Source of the DNA: Maricaulis sp034659015
GTDB taxonomy: Bacteria > Pseudomonadota > Alphaproteobacteria > Caulobacterales > Maricaulaceae
Length of the DNA: 64,000 nt
Assembly (NCBI GenBank): GCA_034659015.1
Contig: JAYEGL010000002.1
Location: 186,001 to 250,000, forward strand
Direction: 5' to 3'
The translations under genes and the position numbers were made by a program. Shown here piece after piece: positions 8,572 through 16,964 of this stretch (the stretch's first letter is position 1; each line of letters begins with the position of its first letter). A model generated the notes under the pieces. That model saw only the letters and a list, made by a program, of their open reading frames with translations, did not search any database and had not been told where the DNA came from.

Positions 8572-9684
8572 ATGGCGCGCGGTCAGATACGCGAGGTCGA
8601 ACGCGAAGACCTGCCGGCGATCGCCCGGATCGTTCGCGAGTGCGGCTTTCCGGAACGCTCCGAAGCCGGCTGGCACTGGGTGTTGTTCGACAATCCCGAC
8701 CAGGACGGTATCCCGCCGGGATGGGTGGTCGAGCGCGACGGTGCCGTGGTCGGTTTCCTGGGCAATTTCGCCGTAAGCTACCGGCTGGGCGAGCGGACCC
8801 TGCGCGCCGCGATCGGGCATACGGTGGTGACCGATCTGAGCGGGGCGGGCCGGCAGGCCGGTATCGCGCTGATCCGGGCGGGGCTTCGCCAGGACGGGAT
8901 CGATCTTTATTCCACCCTCGACAATAACGCCCTGTCGGCGCGCATCCTGCCGCGTGTGGGGGCGCAGGCCTGGCTGGGTGCGCCGGGCCGGGAATGGCTG
9001 GAATGGCCGACGGCGCCGCTGCGTATCCTGGCCAGCCGGGCGGCCAGGGCCCTGCGGCGTCCGGGGCCGGACGGCGAGGCCTTCTCGAGCGCTTTCGCGA
9101 CGGGTTTCGCCGGCCCCTGCCGGCCTTCGCCCCGCGTCACGGTGGAACCCCTGCAGGCCGTCGACGATATCGATCTGGGCCGTCTTCTTCAGCGCGTCGC
9201 CGGCACCGGCCGGGCCGTGCGCCTGTTCGACCGCAAGCGGCTGGACTATCGCCTGGCCGACCCGGACCGCGCCAGCGGGTTCGACTATCTCCTCGCGCGC
9301 ATCGACGGCGTGCCGGCGCTGCTGGCCGCCACGCTGGTCACCAAGCCGTCGACGCAGGGGCTGGAACATGTCGAGATCGCCGACTGGATCGGAATGGACG
9401 ATGCGGACGGGATCCAGGCCCAGCACGCCGTGCTGCGCCATGTCCTGCGCCGGGCGCGGCGGGCCGGGCTGGCCAAGGTGCGCCTGCATTTTCCGCGCGC
9501 CCTGCCGGCCGCGGTGACGGCCGGGACCGGCTGGCACCTGCGGCGCTGCCTCGACTACGATCCGTGCCATGTGCAGTTCCGCGACCCGGCCCTGGGCGAG
9601 GCATGGGCGCCGCTGCCGGGCGATGCGGACTATTTCTTCGCCTACCGCACGCCGCCGGTCATGGCAGCGCGGCCGGACGGCTAG
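8572..9684 (+). CDS. GNAT-like acetyltransferase family protein
   Basis: The protein is about 370 residues. Its first 120 residues (IREVEREDLPAIARIVREC, then VVERDGAVVGFLGNFAVSY and HTVVTDLSGAGRQAGIALIRAG) follow the strand-helix order of a GNAT fold, including the cofactor loop region. The second half is less clear and may be a second degenerate GNAT-like domain. The ATG at 8572 was chosen because GGAGG at 8563-8567 sits at good spacing; an upstream in-frame ATG at 8542 has none. The gene ends tail to tail with the next one, sharing three bases (9681-9683). Substrate unknown. Confidence 0.7.
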   Translation: MARGQIREVEREDLPAIARIVRECGFPERSEAGWHWVLFDNPDQDGIPPGWVVERDGAVVGFLGNFAVSYRLGERTLRAAIGHTVVTDLSGAGRQAGIALIRAGLRQDGIDLYSTLDNNALSARILPRVGAQAWLGAPGREWLEWPTAPLRILASRAARALRRPGPDGEAFSSAFATGFAGPCRPSPRVTVEPLQAVDDIDLGRLLQRVAGTGRAVRLFDRKRLDYRLADPDRASGFDYLLARIDGVPALLAATLVTKPSTQGLEHVEIADWIGMDDADGIQAQHAVLRHVLRRARRAGLAKVRLHFPRALPAAVTAGTGWHLRRCLDYDPCHVQFRDPALGEAWAPLPGDADYFFAYRTPPVMAARPDG

Positions 9685-10817
9685 CTTCCGGCGAAAATCC
9701 GCCCGGCGGCGCTGAGCGCGCCGCGGGTGCGGCCGCGCAGGCTGGTTTCCGCGGCGCAGATCTGGTCGATGCGGCGGCGTGAGCGGCCGATCAGGCGCGC
9801 CAGCCTGTCCGGGCCGGCGGTCTCCAGGCGATGCAGCGTGGTGCGGACAGGCTGGAAGGCGGCGCGGCGGCTCTCAGCGAACAGCGTGGCCGATGTCCCG
9901 GTCCGCTGCCCGTTAGCGAAATACGTCTTGTAGCCGTGCTCCGCGGTGCCCGCATCGTATTCGGCCACGCCCCGCTCCGCGATGGCGGGCAGGAGATGCG
10001 TCATCAGGAGATGCCCGGGCGAATAGGCCGCGAAGCGCGTGTCGTAACCTGCCAGCCAGCCGTGCATCACCGCGCCGGAGCGCAGGTTGAATTCCGCCGC
10101 AACGAAATCGCCGCCGGCCTCGAGAACGTAGAGCTCGGCGCCGAATGTGTCGTCCGCGCCGGCATGCAGGCTTTCCAGCAGGGCGCGCACCCAGGCGGGG
10201 GCGAGCACGTCGTGCAGGCCGCTGCGCACCAGCTGCGCCCGCTTGATCTCGAGAAGGCGGTCCAGCGTCCCGTCGCCCGGGCCGGCGCGGCTGATCCGCA
10301 CCGGGCCGTGATCGGCGGCGAGCTTGCGGCCGAGACGGCGCAGCTTCTTGAAATGGCGCGGATGCCGGCGGGTGAGGGCGTCCAGGGCTGCCGGTCCGCC
10401 GGAGGTGAGATCGGTGACCAGCGAGCGGGTGGCCTCCCGGTGCAGGGCCGGTCCGCCGGGCGCCATGGCCATGTTCGAGGCGGTATGACCGGTCAGACCC
10501 AGACCGTCGAGCAGGCGGGCGGGGGTGAGTTCGCTGGCCGGATCGATCAGCGGGCCGTTCCAGTCGGCGAAAGGCGCACCGGCCGGGCGGCTCCAGCCGT
10601 CGCGGGCGACATGCAGCGGCCAGGCCGCGACGATGCGGCCGGCACTGCGTGCGACCCCCATCACGGTGTCCGGCCGGACCCGGGCCACGGCGCGCATGAA
10701 TCGCGTGTCGAAGAAGGGGCTGTGATAGCCGGGTCCGCCGGACCGCAGCGCTTCGATGGCCTGCCAGTCGGCCGGGTCCAGCTCTGCTGCCGCTTTCCGC
10801 TCGAAGCTCGCCCGCAT
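9681..10817 (-). CDS. CelD/BcsL-like acetyltransferase (PF13480 type)
   Basis: The protein has 378 residues. An N-terminal part (YHSPFFDTRFMRAVARVRPD, VAAWPLHV) leads into the conserved core LLEIKRAQLVRSG, ELYVLEAGGDFVAAEFNLRSG, HGWLAGYDTRFAAYSPG and YDAGTAEHGYKTYFANG, characteristic of the GNAT-superfamily group annotated as CelD/BcsL, often linked to polysaccharide or surface-polymer modification. It has no signal peptide, so it acts in the cytosol. It converges on another acetyltransferase-like gene, which suggests but does not prove a shared pathway. Confidence 0.85.
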   Translation of the reverse strand: MRASFERKAAAELDPADWQAIEALRSGGPGYHSPFFDTRFMRAVARVRPDTVMGVARSAGRIVAAWPLHVARDGWSRPAGAPFADWNGPLIDPASELTPARLLDGLGLTGHTASNMAMAPGGPALHREATRSLVTDLTSGGPAALDALTRRHPRHFKKLRRLGRKLAADHGPVRISRAGPGDGTLDRLLEIKRAQLVRSGLHDVLAPAWVRALLESLHAGADDTFGAELYVLEAGGDFVAAEFNLRSGAVMHGWLAGYDTRFAAYSPGHLLMTHLLPAIAERGVAEYDAGTAEHGYKTYFANGQRTGTSATLFAESRRAAFQPVRTTLHRLETAGPDRLARLIGRSRRRIDQICAAETSLRGRTRGALSAAGRIFAGS

Positions 10818-10933
10818 GTCTCGCCCCTCATGTGCCGGTGCGGGATGACCCGCTCAACATGCGGGCGGCGATGCGAATTCCGTGCCGCGGGCGCGGGGTG
10901 TCTGCAGGGATTTCGGGAGGTCTTGAGAAGAAG

Positions 10934-11009
10934 TGGCTCCCCGGGACGGGCTCGAACCGCCGACCCGGTGATTAACAGTCACCTGCTCTACCAACTGAGC
11001 TACCGGGGA
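10934..11009 (-). tRNA. tRNA-Asn (GTT)
   Basis: On the minus strand a complete 76-nt cloverleaf can be folded: acceptor TCCCCGG/CCGGGGA, D arm GCTCAGTTGGTAGAGC, anticodon stem GGTGA/TCACC around CTGTTAA, and T arm with TTCGAGC. The anticodon is GTT. The 3' CCA is encoded (plus-strand TGG at 10934-10936). Confidence 0.95.
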
Positions 11010-11099
11010 ATACCGTTCTCTCAAGCGAGGCCCGGCTTTTATCAGAGCTTCTGTTCGCCGCGCAAGCACTCTGCTGCGCAAGAAGCACCGGTTTCCTGC

Positions 11100-11130
11100 A
11101 AAAAAAATCGGGAGCCACGAAGGCTCCCGA
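11100..11130 (-). terminator. Rho-independent terminator on the minus strand
   Basis: A perfect 9-bp stem TCGGGAGCC/GGCTCCCGA (11108-11116 with 11122-11130, 5-nt loop) is followed on the minus strand by eight T residues (A run at 11100-11107). No protein gene ends just upstream, so it probably ends the small transcript proposed here. Confidence 0.8.
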
Positions 11131-11168
11131 AAAGGCATTGGGTGGATGGTGGGGTGTCTTCACGGGAA
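11100..11168 (-). ncRNA. Candidate small RNA ending at a strong terminator
   Basis: The minus strand between the CtrA-like site at 11196-11210 and the terminator at 11100-11130 has no convincing reading frame but has the shape of a small RNA gene: regulator site, short transcribed region, strong hairpin and U-run. The part before the terminator is C-rich and probably unpaired (CACCCCACCATCCACCC), which could pair with Shine-Dalgarno sequences. The 5' end near 11168 is a guess from promoter spacing. It could instead be the 3' end of a short leader or an untranslated remnant. Confidence 0.35.
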
Positions 11169-11195
11169 GACGGGTACAGAATTGGTTGAGAACCC

Positions 11196-11210
11196 TTAAG
11201 GCGAAGTTAA
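11196..11210. promoter_or_regulatory. CtrA-type binding site TTAA-N7-TTAA
   Basis: TTAAGGCGAAGTTAA matches exactly the full CtrA consensus of Caulobacter-type alphaproteobacteria (TTAA, seven bases, TTAA). It lies 181 bp before the DUF962 gene on the plus strand and 28-66 bp before the minus-strand candidate small RNA, so it could control either. The site is nearly symmetric and does not give the direction. Confidence 0.6.
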
Positions 11211-11390
11211 TGCGGTCGGGAAAATTGGGAAAATGGTTCACCGTCCTTGCCGGTTTCCTAATGGACTCATGGAAATGGGCGGTTTTCCGGTGAGATTCCG
11301 TTAGCCACGAATATCGCCGTTTTCGCCCGGGGACCTTGCCGTGGTACTGATTCGGCCAACGCGACGACGAAACGAGACCGGGAGGCCGCC

Positions 11391-11747
11391 ATGCGCGAAT
11401 ACACCACGTTCAGTTTTTTCTGGCCCTATTACCTGCGCGAGCATGCCCGGCCGGCGACGCGGGCCTGGCATTATGTCGGCTCGACCCTGGCCATCCTGGT
11501 CTTGCTGGCCGCCCTGGCGACGCAGACCTGGTGGCTGCTGCTGGCCGTGCCGGTAGCGGGCTATTTCTTTGCCTGGGTGAGCCACGCCTTCGTGGAGCGC
11601 AACAAGCCGGCGACCTTCACCTATCCGCTCTGGTCTCTGATCAGCGATTACCGCATGTTCGGCTTCTTCCTGATGGGCAAGCTGGACGGCGAACTGGAAA
11701 AGGCCGGCGTCCGGCCCGACGGCACGGTCGCGCCGGAACACGCCTGA
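11391..11747 (+). CDS. DUF962/Mpo1-like membrane protein
   Basis: This small membrane protein of 118 residues begins FSFFWPYYLREHARPATRAWHYVGS, then has two hydrophobic stretches and the conserved SHAFVERNKPATFTYPLWS and LISDYRMF. This is the DUF962 (YGL010w/Mpo1-like) family. Yeast Mpo1 is a dioxygenase of 2-hydroxy fatty acids; bacterial members are mostly untested, so lipid alpha-oxidation is only a possibility. The histidines in AWHYVG and SHAF match the family's conserved positions. GGAGG at 11381-11385 lies at ideal spacing to the ATG at 11391. Confidence 0.85.
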   Translation: MREYTTFSFFWPYYLREHARPATRAWHYVGSTLAILVLLAALATQTWWLLLAVPVAGYFFAWVSHAFVERNKPATFTYPLWSLISDYRMFGFFLMGKLDGELEKAGVRPDGTVAPEHA

Positions 11748-11810
11748 TCTTTCCGGTTTAGGACTGCGGGCTATGTCTGTTGCATGGCCCGACACGTCTC
11801 CCGCAAGCCG

Positions 11811-11913
11811 AAAGCGCTATCCGGGACCCACGATTGGAGATGGTTCGCGAGGCGTTCGCGCGGTGGATCCCGGCTCTGCGCCCGGCTCGGGGCCGGGCTG
11901 CGGCCGGGAAAAA
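11811..11913. repeat. Intergenic repeat (TTTTTCCCGG type), copy 2
   Basis: The stretch contains the blocks GCGCTATCCGGGACC, GTGGATCCCGGCTC and GCCCGGCTCGGGGCCGGGC and ends CCGGGAAAAA at 11904-11913, as in the copy at 2016-2135 (in opposite relative order). The left TTTTTCCCGG end is not preserved. It fills the spacer between convergent DUF962 and photolyase genes. Confidence 0.6.
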
Positions 11914-11922
11914 TGGCGCATT

Positions 11923-13443
11923 CTACAGCCCCTTCAGCACCGCCTTCGCTCGCGCCCGATAGGCCTGGCGCTTGTCCTCGTCCATCCGGTCCCAGTTCCT
12001 GTAGACCGGACCCAGGCGCGGGTTGCTGCGCAGCTTTTCGGCATTGCGGTCGAGGAAGTCCCAGTAGAGGGCATTGAAGGGGCAGGCCTTGTCGCCTGTC
12101 TTGTCCTTCATGTCATAGCGGCAGCCGGAACAATAATCCGACATGCGGTCGATATAGGCACCGCTGGCGGCATAGGGTTTCGAGCCTAAGAGGCCGCCGT
12201 CGGCGAATTGCGACATGCCGATCGTGTTGGGCGCCTCGACCCATTCGAAGGCGTCGATATAGACGGCCAGATACCATTCATGCACCGCGCGCGGATTGAT
12301 GCCGGCCAGAAGCGCGAAGGTGCCGGTTACCATCAGGCGCTGGATGTGGTGGGCATAGGCCTCGCGTTTCGTCTGGCCGATCGCGGCGGCGAGGCAGGCC
12401 ATGTCGGTCTCGCCGGTCCAGTAGAATTCCGGCAGGCCTCGCCGGGCGTTCAGCGCATTGCGGCGGACATAATCCGGCCCCTCGCGCCAGTAGATGCCGC
12501 GCACATATTCCCGCCAGCCGATGATCTGGCGAATGAAACCCTCGACGGCATTGATCGGTGCGTTGCCGGTCTTCCAGGCGGCTTCGGCGCGGCGGCACAC
12601 CGCCAGCGGATCGAGCAACCCCGTATTGATGTAGGCCGACAGGACCGAGTGATAGAGGAAGGCCTCGCCGGCCAGCATGGCATCCTGGTAGTCGCCGAAG
12701 TTTGCCAGCGCGGTTTCGATGAAATGATCGAGCGCCTTGTCCGCGTCCTCGCGGGTGACGGCGAAACGGAACGGCTCCAGATCGCCGAACCCGTCGGGAA
12801 AGCGCGTTGCCACCAGGTCGAGCACGGCCGTGGTCGTCGCGTCGGGTTCCGCTGAAAAGGGGCGCGGCATGAAGAGTTCGCCGCGGACCGGCTTGCGGTT
12901 CTCGCTGTCGAAATTCCAGCGGCCGCCGGCCGGCTTGTCGCCGTCCATCAGAAGGCCGGTGCGCTTGCGCATTTCCCGGTAGAAATACTCCATGCGCAGC
13001 TGTTTACGGCCCGCCGCCCAGCGGTCGAAATCGTCGTGCGAGCAGAGGAAACGGTCGTCCTCCAGGATCAGGACGGGCAGGCCGAAGCGGTCTTCCCAGC
13101 CCTCCATCTCCTCGCGCAGGCGCCATTCGCCCGGCTCGGTCAGGATGAGGCGGTCATAGGCTTTCTGTGCGAGCGCATCGGCGACGGCGCTCGCCAGGTC
13201 CGGGCAGGGGGGCGATTCGTCGAACGCGCGGTAGATCACGCGGCGGCCCTGTTCGTGCAGATCGTCCGCGAAATGGCGCATGGCGGAGAAGATGAAGGCG
13301 ATCTTCTTGCGGTGATGCCAGACATATTCCGTCTCCGCCGCGACCTCGGCCATCAGGATGTCGGCCTGGTTGGGCGAGGTCTGGCGCAGGCTGGCGATGT
13401 CGGGGCTGAGCTGGTCGCCGAGAATGAGAACGAGGTCTGTCAT
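11923..13443 (-). CDS. Fe-S bacterial cryptochrome/photolyase (PhrB type)
   Basis: The protein has 506 residues. The N-terminal half is the antenna-binding alpha/beta domain (LVLILGDQLS, WHHRKKIAFIFSAMRHFA). The helical C-terminal half binds FAD (NAVEGFIRQIIGWREYVRG, HHIQRLMVTG, EWYLAVYIDAFEWVEAPNT). Four cysteines at 350, 438, 441 and 454 fall at the same numbers as the [4Fe-4S] ligands known for Agrobacterium PhrB, which repairs (6-4) photoproducts with light. DNA repair is therefore the likely role, in the cytosol. It is divergent from an SDR gene 68 bp away. Confidence 0.93.
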   Translation of the reverse strand: MTDLVLILGDQLSPDIASLRQTSPNQADILMAEVAAETEYVWHHRKKIAFIFSAMRHFADDLHEQGRRVIYRAFDESPPCPDLASAVADALAQKAYDRLILTEPGEWRLREEMEGWEDRFGLPVLILEDDRFLCSHDDFDRWAAGRKQLRMEYFYREMRKRTGLLMDGDKPAGGRWNFDSENRKPVRGELFMPRPFSAEPDATTTAVLDLVATRFPDGFGDLEPFRFAVTREDADKALDHFIETALANFGDYQDAMLAGEAFLYHSVLSAYINTGLLDPLAVCRRAEAAWKTGNAPINAVEGFIRQIIGWREYVRGIYWREGPDYVRRNALNARRGLPEFYWTGETDMACLAAAIGQTKREAYAHHIQRLMVTGTFALLAGINPRAVHEWYLAVYIDAFEWVEAPNTIGMSQFADGGLLGSKPYAASGAYIDRMSDYCSGCRYDMKDKTGDKACPFNALYWDFLDRNAEKLRSNPRLGPVYRNWDRMDEDKRQAYRARAKAVLKGL

Positions 13444-13511
13444 CGCAAATCCGATCCGCTTTGCCGGTGGATACGTAGGACAGTCCCGTAAGGACCAACG
13501 GGAGACGCAGC

Positions 13512-14201
13512 ATGGCCGGCACGGCCCTCGTTATCGGAGCGACCGGCGGAATCGGTGAGGCACTTGTCGCCGCCCTTGGGGCACGAGGCGAATACGACCG
13601 CGTGGTGGCCCTGTCGCGATCGTCGGATCCGCCGGTCGATGTGTGCCGTGAGCCCTCGATCGCCGCGGCGGCCGACTGGCTGATGCAGACGGCCGGCGCG
13701 CCCGGCCTGATCGTCGATGCGACCGGGTTTCTGCACGATGCGCGCTTCGGTCCGGAAAAGGCTCTGGCCGGGATCGATCCGGACCACATGGCGAAGGCCT
13801 TCGCGATCAATGCGACCGGACCGGCCCTGTTGATGAAGCATTTCCTGCCGCTGCTGCCGCGCGGCGAGCGGGCAGTCTTCGCCACGCTGTCCGCGCGCGT
13901 CGGCTCGATCGGCGACAACCGGCTGGGCGGCTGGCACGCCTATCGCGCCTCCAAGGCGGCGCTGAACCAGCTGGTGCGCGGCGCCGCGATCGAACTGGGC
14001 CGGAAGAACCGGAACGCGATCTGCGTCGCCCTGCATCCGGGCACGGTGGACACGCCGTTGTCGCAGCCTTTCGCACGGTCGGGTCTGGACGTTCGCGCGC
14101 CGGATGTGGCGGCGGGGGAGATTCTGGACGTGATCGCGGGGCTGACGCCGGACGATACGGGCGGCTTCTTCGATCACAAGGGGGAGCGGGTGGAGTATTG
14201 A
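13512..14201 (+). CDS. Short-chain dehydrogenase/reductase (C-factor-like SDR)
   Basis: The protein has 229 residues. It shows the cofactor motif GATGGIGE near the N-terminus, INATGP in the middle and the catalytic pair Ser (FATLSARVGSIGDN) and YRASK. The compact size and the SARVGS..D.. spacing resemble the C-factor/CsgA branch. Substrate is unknown. It is divergent from the photolyase and reads away from the shared 68-bp control region; an SDR gene next to a photolyase recurs in other bacteria, so a joint light or stress response is possible, as inference. Confidence 0.85.
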   Translation: MAGTALVIGATGGIGEALVAALGARGEYDRVVALSRSSDPPVDVCREPSIAAAADWLMQTAGAPGLIVDATGFLHDARFGPEKALAGIDPDHMAKAFAINATGPALLMKHFLPLLPRGERAVFATLSARVGSIGDNRLGGWHAYRASKAALNQLVRGAAIELGRKNRNAICVALHPGTVDTPLSQPFARSGLDVRAPDVAAGEILDVIAGLTPDDTGGFFDHKGERVEY

Positions 14202-14305
14202 GGGTGTCGCGGACAGCCCTCCTACGCCGAGGCTTCGGAGGGCACCTCTTCGCCCCGGGTGCGCGCTGCGGGTGGCTTGCCACCCGAAGCCCGCAGGGCG
14301 AAGGG

Positions 14306-14379
14306 TGGAGGCACCGCCCGGAATCGAACCGGGGTACAAGGATTTGCAGTCCTCTGCGTAGCCACTCCGCCACGGTGCC
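14306..14379 (-). tRNA. tRNA-Cys (GCA)
   Basis: On the minus strand a 74-nt cloverleaf folds with acceptor GGCACCG/CGGTGCC, anticodon loop CTGCAAA (anticodon GCA) and T loop TTCGATT; discriminator T is followed by an encoded CCA (TGG at 14306-14308). The flanking 14202-14305 spacer holds a CGGGTGGC/GCCACCCG hairpin but no gene. Confidence 0.95.
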
Positions 14380-14575
14380 GCAATTTGCGAGCGGCGAGCT
14401 ATAACCGGAGTGCGCGGCCGGGGCAATGGACCAGTTCACAGTCTGCCCGGATCGTGCTGCGGCGAATGGCCTCTCGCGCAGCAGGGCGGTTGCCGATCCT
14501 TGCCACAGCAGGATATATCAGCGCACCGGATCGGCCGCGCTCGAGAAGCGGCTCGGCCAGGCTAGGGAGATGCCC

Positions 14576-15229
14576 GTGAGCGAATTCGAACAGGCGCGCA
14601 AGCACATGGTGGACAGCCAGATCCGCCCGGCCGACGTGACAGACCGGCGTCTGATCGCTGCTTTCCTGGACGTGCCGCGGCACGTCTTCGTGCCCCGTTC
14701 GCGCCGCGCGGCGGCCTATGCCGATGCCCAGCTGGCCACCAGCGACAAGCGTTCCATGATGCGCCCGCGCGATCTGGCCAAGCTGATCCATGCCGCCGAA
14801 ATCGAACCGAACGAGCTGGTACTCGATATTGCCGCCGGGCGTGGCTATTCCACCGCCATCCTGGCGCGCATGGCCGAGACCGTGGTGGGGGTCGAGAACG
14901 ACGAGGACGGCCTGTCGCGTTCCGCGGGCCTCTTGTCCGATGTCGGCGCCGACAATGCGGTCGTGGTCGAGGGCGACCCCAAGGCGGGCGTGCCCGGCCA
15001 GGGGCCCTATGACGTGATCTTCGTCAACGGGTCGGTCGATATCGTGCCGGACGCCTGGTTCGACCAGCTCGCCGAGGGCGGCCGTCTGGCCGTGATCGTG
15101 CGCAAGGGCCCGGTCGGCAAGGCCACGATCTTCACCAAGTCGGAAGCCGGTATCGGCGAACGCATCGTCTTCGATGCCAACGCCACCGTGCTGCCCGGTT
15201 TCGAGGCCGAGCCCGGCTTCACCTTCTAG
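14576..15229 (+). CDS. Pcm-like methyltransferase (protein-L-isoaspartate O-methyltransferase family)
   Basis: The protein is about 217 residues, opening SEFEQARKHMVDSQIRP. It has FLDVPRHVFVP, MMRPRDLAKLI and the SAM-binding LDIAAGRGYSTAILARM. Compared with true Pcm (the gene at 37278-37919 keeps EIGTGSGYQ), the SAM loop is altered (AAGRG) and the substrate loop reads TSDKRSMMRP rather than GQTISQP, so repair of isoaspartate is doubtful. The GTG at 14576 is preferred over the ATG two codons earlier because AGGGAG at 14564-14569 is then six bases away. It lies 230 bp upstream of tolC, in an order seen in other alphaproteobacteria. Confidence 0.8.
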   Translation: MSEFEQARKHMVDSQIRPADVTDRRLIAAFLDVPRHVFVPRSRRAAAYADAQLATSDKRSMMRPRDLAKLIHAAEIEPNELVLDIAAGRGYSTAILARMAETVVGVENDEDGLSRSAGLLSDVGADNAVVVEGDPKAGVPGQGPYDVIFVNGSVDIVPDAWFDQLAEGGRLAVIVRKGPVGKATIFTKSEAGIGERIVFDANATVLPGFEAEPGFTF

Positions 15230-15459
15230 GCCATTAGTCCTGCAGCGCCCGCCATTGGGGGCGTTTGTCTGCGCCCTGAAAGTCAACGCCTGATGACTTT
15301 TTGCATGGCAGTGACCTAAAACTTTCGCAAACACCGTTCACTTTGCTGGACGTCATCCCTATATGCGGGCGACATTGCGTCGCTGGCCAATGGGCAGGCC
15401 GGCGGTATAAGGTTTCACGCGACGGACCAGCCGGGTCCGCCGGATCAAGGGGTGCGTAG

Positions 15460-16869
15460 ATGACGCGTTCGATACAGGGATCGATCAAGGCTTTGGGACT
15501 GGCGCTGGCAGGGGGAGCCTCCCTGATCGCGATGTCCGGAGCGGCCTGGGGGCAATCGCTCGAAGAGACGCTGATCCTGGCCTACAACTCCAATCCCACG
15601 CTTCAGGCCGAGCGCGCCAATCTGCGCGCGATCGACGAAAACCGGGTCCAGGCCCAGGCCGGGCGCCTGCCGACCGTGTCGGCCGACGCCTCGATTTCGC
15701 GCCAGCATGTGGAATCGCAAAGCACATTCGTGATCGGCGGGCAGCGCCTGTCCTCCAACAGCACCAGCGACGCAACGCCGAAGAATTATTCGCTCACCGC
15801 GAACCAGGTGCTCTATGGCGGCGGTCAGATCAGCGGCACGATCGATCAGGCCACGGCCCAGATCATGGCCGGGCGGGAATCCCTTCGCGCCGTCGAGCAG
15901 AGCGTGCTGGTCGATGCCGTCACGGCCTTCATGAATGTGCGCCGCGATGCGCGCGTCGTGGAGATCCGGCGCAACAATGCCGAGGTGCTCGCCCAGCACC
16001 TGCAGGCGGCGCGTGACCGTTTCGAGGTTGGCGAGATCACCCGCACCGACGTGGCCCAGGCCGAGGCGCGCCTGTCCGGCGCCCAGGCCGAGCTGTCCGC
16101 GGCCCAGTCCCAGCTCGCCGTGAGCCGGGCCGCCTATGAGCGCGTCACCGGCCAGCCGCCGGCCACGCTGGAGGAGCCGCCGAGCCTGCCGGACATGCCG
16201 GAAAGCCTGGCCGATGCCGCCGAGTATGCCTATGCGGCGAGCCCGCAGCTGCTGGCCGCGCAGTACAGCGAGGAATCGGCGCGTCACGGCATTCGCGTCG
16301 CCCGGTCCAACCTGCGCCCGGAGGTTACGCTGAGTGCGACGGCGTCGGCGGCGCGTGATTCGACCTTTTCCGGCGACGAACGCGATTCGACGGCCGTCGT
16401 CGGCCGTGTCTCGATCCCGATTTTCACCGGCGGGTTGAATCGGTCCCGCGTCCGCGCCGCTGTTGCACAGGAGGAACAGGCCCGTCACCAGGTGCGCGAA
16501 GCGCGCCGTGTGGTGACCGAGGGCGTGACCAATGCCTGGAGCAATTACGTCACCTCCCTGGCCGTGATCGAAAGCTCGCGCCAGGCCGTCCGCGCCAACG
16601 AAATCGCGCTGGACGGGGTCGAACAGGAAGCCTATGTCGGCATCCGGACCACGCTGGATGTCCTTGATGCAGAACAGGAATTGCTCGAATCGCGCCTGAC
16701 GCTGGTCACTGCGGAACGGGATTCCTATGTCGCCGGCTATCAATTGCTGCAGGCGATGGGCCTGGTGTCCGCGGAACGTCTCGGCCTGGCGGTCGATGTC
16801 TACGACCCGGCAGAACAGGATATGCGCCAGTCACGCTTTCCTAACCTTGATTTAACGCCCTGGGACTAG
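15460..16869 (+). CDS. tolC: TolC-family outer-membrane efflux/type I secretion channel
   Basis: The protein has 469 residues. A signal peptide ends near AWGQ, after the hydrophobic run LGLALAGGASLIAMSGA. The mature part holds the two tandem outer-membrane efflux halves, with SLEETLILAYNSNPTLQAERANLRAIDENRVQAQAGRLP as the classic entry; RTDVAQAEARLSGAQAEL and RTTLDVLDAEQELL mark the equivalent coiled helices of each repeat. The trimer makes the outer-membrane exit duct for type I secretion or RND pumps. No ABC or membrane-fusion gene is adjacent, so the partner is unknown. It precedes popZ and valS, the order found in Caulobacter. Confidence 0.93.
   Translation: MTRSIQGSIKALGLALAGGASLIAMSGAAWGQSLEETLILAYNSNPTLQAERANLRAIDENRVQAQAGRLPTVSADASISRQHVESQSTFVIGGQRLSSNSTSDATPKNYSLTANQVLYGGGQISGTIDQATAQIMAGRESLRAVEQSVLVDAVTAFMNVRRDARVVEIRRNNAEVLAQHLQAARDRFEVGEITRTDVAQAEARLSGAQAELSAAQSQLAVSRAAYERVTGQPPATLEEPPSLPDMPESLADAAEYAYAASPQLLAAQYSEESARHGIRVARSNLRPEVTLSATASAARDSTFSGDERDSTAVVGRVSIPIFTGGLNRSRVRAAVAQEEQARHQVREARRVVTEGVTNAWSNYVTSLAVIESSRQAVRANEIALDGVEQEAYVGIRTTLDVLDAEQELLESRLTLVTAERDSYVAGYQLLQAMGLVSAERLGLAVDVYDPAEQDMRQSRFPNLDLTPWD
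16841..16855. promoter_or_regulatory. Weak CtrA-like site before popZ
   Basis: CTAACCTTGATTTAA is one base off TTAA-N7-TTAA. It lies within the last codons of tolC, 110 bp before the popZ-like gene. Position is suggestive but the partial match could be chance. Confidence 0.25.
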
Positions 16870-16964
16870 GGTTCTGCGCGAGTTGCGGGCTGGACAGGCT
16901 GTGTCATGCCCGGTTTATTCGCGTTAGAAGAGAACTGACGAACTTCTTTTAAGGACCTGGCGTA

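Noticed and set aside
10972..11241. An 89-codon minus-strand frame overlapping the tRNA-Asn and terminator
   Set aside because: It would be translated through the terminator hairpin and the tRNA, so it is not credible as a protein.
11301..11795. A 164-codon minus-strand frame over the DUF962 gene
   Set aside because: The plus-strand DUF962 gene has a strong ribosome-binding site and family motifs; this frame has neither.
14570..14575. ATG at 14570 as start of the Pcm-like gene
   Set aside because: The Shine-Dalgarno would touch the start codon; the GTG at 14576 has proper spacing.
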